A DNA stretch of 64,000 bases from Pithys albifrons albifrons (Eukaryota > Chordata > Aves > Passeriformes > Thamnophilidae). The translations under genes and the position numbers were made by a program. A model generated the notes under the pieces. That model had not been told where the DNA came from. It saw nothing but the letters and a program-made list of their open reading frames with translations, and did no database searches. Positions 61,701 through 64,000 of the stretch are shown piece after piece (position 1 is the first letter of the stretch; the number at the start of each line of letters is the position of its first letter). The stretch is taken from positions 12,594,660-12,658,659 of the forward strand of contig NC_092465.1 of assembly GCF_047495875.1 (NCBI RefSeq), read 5' to 3'.

Positions 61701-64000
61701 TGCTGCCGGAGAAAAAATGGACAAGAGGTTTTCTTTAGGTCCACTGAGCAGAACCTTGCACTGTTCACATCCCTGAAGGTGATATGCTCTCATCTAACTA
61801 GAGCATCTGTTCATTTATTGTCCCCAGGAGTCATCACCTGGAATTGGGAACATCAGGGTTTTGCTTGAGCATTCAGCATTAAGTTGTTGGCAAATCTTCA
61901 CTGTAGCATTTTTTCTTATCTAATGATAATTTGATGTATGAGAAGCCTGCCGAGTGAAAGCATGACTATTATGTGAGCAAACAATACAGCAGTATGTCCA
62001 GTATTATCTGTGAAATGTATTTCAATACCTGTGTGATTAATAATGGATTTGGAAGCACAGTGAAAAAAAATGCAAAATAATATGCAAACTTCTGTGAAGG
62101 ACAGGGATTAATACTAGAACCAAATGAAGCCCTGGAAAATGTAGCACTCAAAACAAATTATCCAAAATGCAGGATCTTCCCTCAATGTAATTAAATAATA
62201 ACATAAAACTCACAGATCAACAGCCCAGTGGTTTTCTCCAGTAAATATAAAACAAAGAAACTCAGCAACAGTTGAGTTGCTTTTTAATTATACCAACCAC
62301 TTCAATAGAAAACCCTATGAGGGTTAAGAAAAAAATTACTGCTATGGCTGGGCAGGCTTGCTCTGTTGTGCAGCATTCCAGGGAGGGAATTTGGAAGCAG
62401 AGGGAGCAATTCAGTTCTACATATTTGGTCCTTCTAGCATGCATACAGGAAAAGAATCGTCTTTAAAAGATGGCATCATAGTTCTGCAGCCTTCCAAAGA
62501 GGACTTGAGAAGAAATTTGACCTAAGCACTTACTAGCACAGGACATAAACTTTGCTCTGTTGCACACATCAGCCCTTCAGAAACCCCAAGATCTCTCTAG
62601 TACAAAAGTTAGTCCTGAATGTCTGCGCTAAGCAGAGTCTTTGCTGATAGAGGTCGTCTGCTTTGCAGGTGAGGAAGTCTGATCTGTTCCACTTCCCTCT
62701 ACAGGACAGTGCAGCACATCCACTAAACAGTTTTCAAATATGTCATCTCTGAAGTCATCTTAAATACGGTGAATTACCTGAGCACACAGACTAGTGGGCT
62801 GTTCGGGAATACAACTGACACTCTGAAAATGGTGCCAGAGACCAAAGAGGATGCTGGTCCCTTCCCCAATCAGCAGCCAGTAAGATTAATATTAGCTATT
62901 GTTTTAATTGTCCTGCTGATGTGAATTTCTGGCTTGCATGCTTCTCTTTTCTTTGATTTGACTCTTCTAACACACTCACTGAAATACAGGTATAAAATAA
63001 GTAGTTACAATTTAAAGTGTAAAAAGCTGGTGTGACAAAACAACTTGGGCACAAACTAAAAAAAAAAATTTAAATACCCAAGAATTGCCTCAAGGCAAAT
63101 CTTCTTTTACTAAGTTAAATGTTATTCACCAAAGGAAAAAATACATAGTACAAGAGTAAGTCCTTGAAAGGAAAATAGCCTCCTAAACCCACAAACCCAA
63201 GCAAATCAAAAGACAACTTGTTCACAGAGATAAAGGGAAAAAACAGAGAGGAACGTTTTTAACAAGGACTTTTTTCATTCTCTCTTTTTAATCTAGTATC
63301 AGTATCAAGAGCTGAATGGGGAGAGCCTTTGAACAGCACCTGCATGGGCCAGCAGTGAAGGTCACATACCAACCTACAAATCTCTCCCCCCTGGCACTGG
63401 AGAGACAGTGTTACATTCCTCCCTTTGTACTGACATGAAGTGGCTTCAAGTCCATGTCCAAGTCTAAATAGTCATGAGCTGTAACCCAATCATAACTGGT
63501 GACTTCTGTACACTGGCCAGCAGTGGAAACTTGAGACTGCTGGTCCCCACTCTCCTGCAAACCCCTGAGTGTCCTCCCTTCAGCTCAACTTTTCCCCTTC
63601 TCACTAGCAACATCAGCTCTGATTATCTCAGGCTGGCACCAGTTTGCTGGGAGTCCTATGCAATTAAGTGTTCAGAAAAAATCCTAACCTCCAGTAACTT
63701 TATTAAGGAGGGCTGTGGGCAGGAGTAGGGGAGTAGGTTCCTTTCACTAGGTTCAATTGCATGAGAGCCTTGGGAAACTTTCTGGCAGTTTGCTGCAAGG
63801 TTATTGAAGCAATTGCTGCATGCCTCAGTCCCTCCTCTCTTCTTTTTTAAGCAAAACTTAATGAAGGCAAGAGGAAGAAATAACTTTTTGTCACGTTCAC
63901 TGACCTATTTTGACTTTTAAAAAGGAAACTGACAGTGCAGTTAAATGGTATTTTAACCACTGCTGCTCAGCTTTTCAGCAAAATGTTGTGTAGTTCTTCT
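58796..64000. other. Non-coding stretch to right edge
   Basis: AT-rich DNA with short frames, the longest being 121 codons at 59230-59595 on the plus strand with no recognisable domain. There is an alternating AT segment near 59757-59785, a pyrimidine/T-rich stretch near 61410-61460 and an A-run near 63059-63069. A faint CR1-like end near 61560-61590 was considered and rejected. No gene or promoter is visible up to the window edge. Confidence 0.55.

Noticed and set aside
1..64000. CRISPR array, bacterial operon or phage-type system
   Set aside because: No regularly spaced repeats, ribosome-binding sites or prokaryotic gene density; the repeat content is that of a vertebrate genome.

Overview
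This window looks like gene-poor, AT-rich nuclear DNA from a bird. The main evidence is its repeats. It carries at least five CR1 LINE fragments, and two of them end in the avian CR1 3' signatures (ATTCTGTGATTCTA-type and TTCTATTCTATT-type tails). It also has MIR-like SINE relics, an old hAT-like inverted-repeat element of a kind I associate with sauropsid genomes, and one compact CpG island in CpG-depleted surroundings. The bird assignment is inference from repeat families; I recognise no coding exon that would name the species or locus.

Layout. 0-22.6 kb: mostly unannotatable single-copy sequence. It contains a weak MIR relic at the left edge, a degenerate 5S rRNA copy on the minus strand joined through a CpG-rich stretch to a (CA)n tract (2480-2806), a minus-strand ancient CR1 (about 5585-5970), and a plus-strand CR1 reverse-transcriptase relic (about 9400-10352). 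22.6-24.8 kb: a strong CpG island, the only promoter-like region. It holds a 27-base C run, an 18-bp tandem duplication, a TATA-type box and a consensus splice donor in matching minus-strand order, and a good plus-strand splice acceptor near its right edge. 24.8-38 kb: AT-rich DNA with a T25 tract, the 365-bp hAT-like element (34253-34617) and two identical CTCF-like motifs. 38-52.6 kb: a clean CR1 3' end (38083-38403) followed by a long stretch with little recognisable. 52.6-54.9 kb: a 1.5-kb ancient CR1 followed 372 bp later by a younger CR1 3' end. 54.9-64 kb: a CTCF-like motif and two tandem antisense MIR relics near 58.5 kb.

Reading frames: none of the longer open frames looks like a conserved gene. 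Several of the longest begin at GTG or TTG rather than ATG, and others are CR1 or GC-rich island frames. The simplest model is a CpG-island promoter, probably with an untranslated first exon, flanked by a long first intron and/or intergenic DNA. I could not identify the gene. I found no CRISPR array, operon, intact mobile element or clearly new biological system. The most unusual local object is the 5S-headed, (CA)n-tailed unit at 2480-2806.
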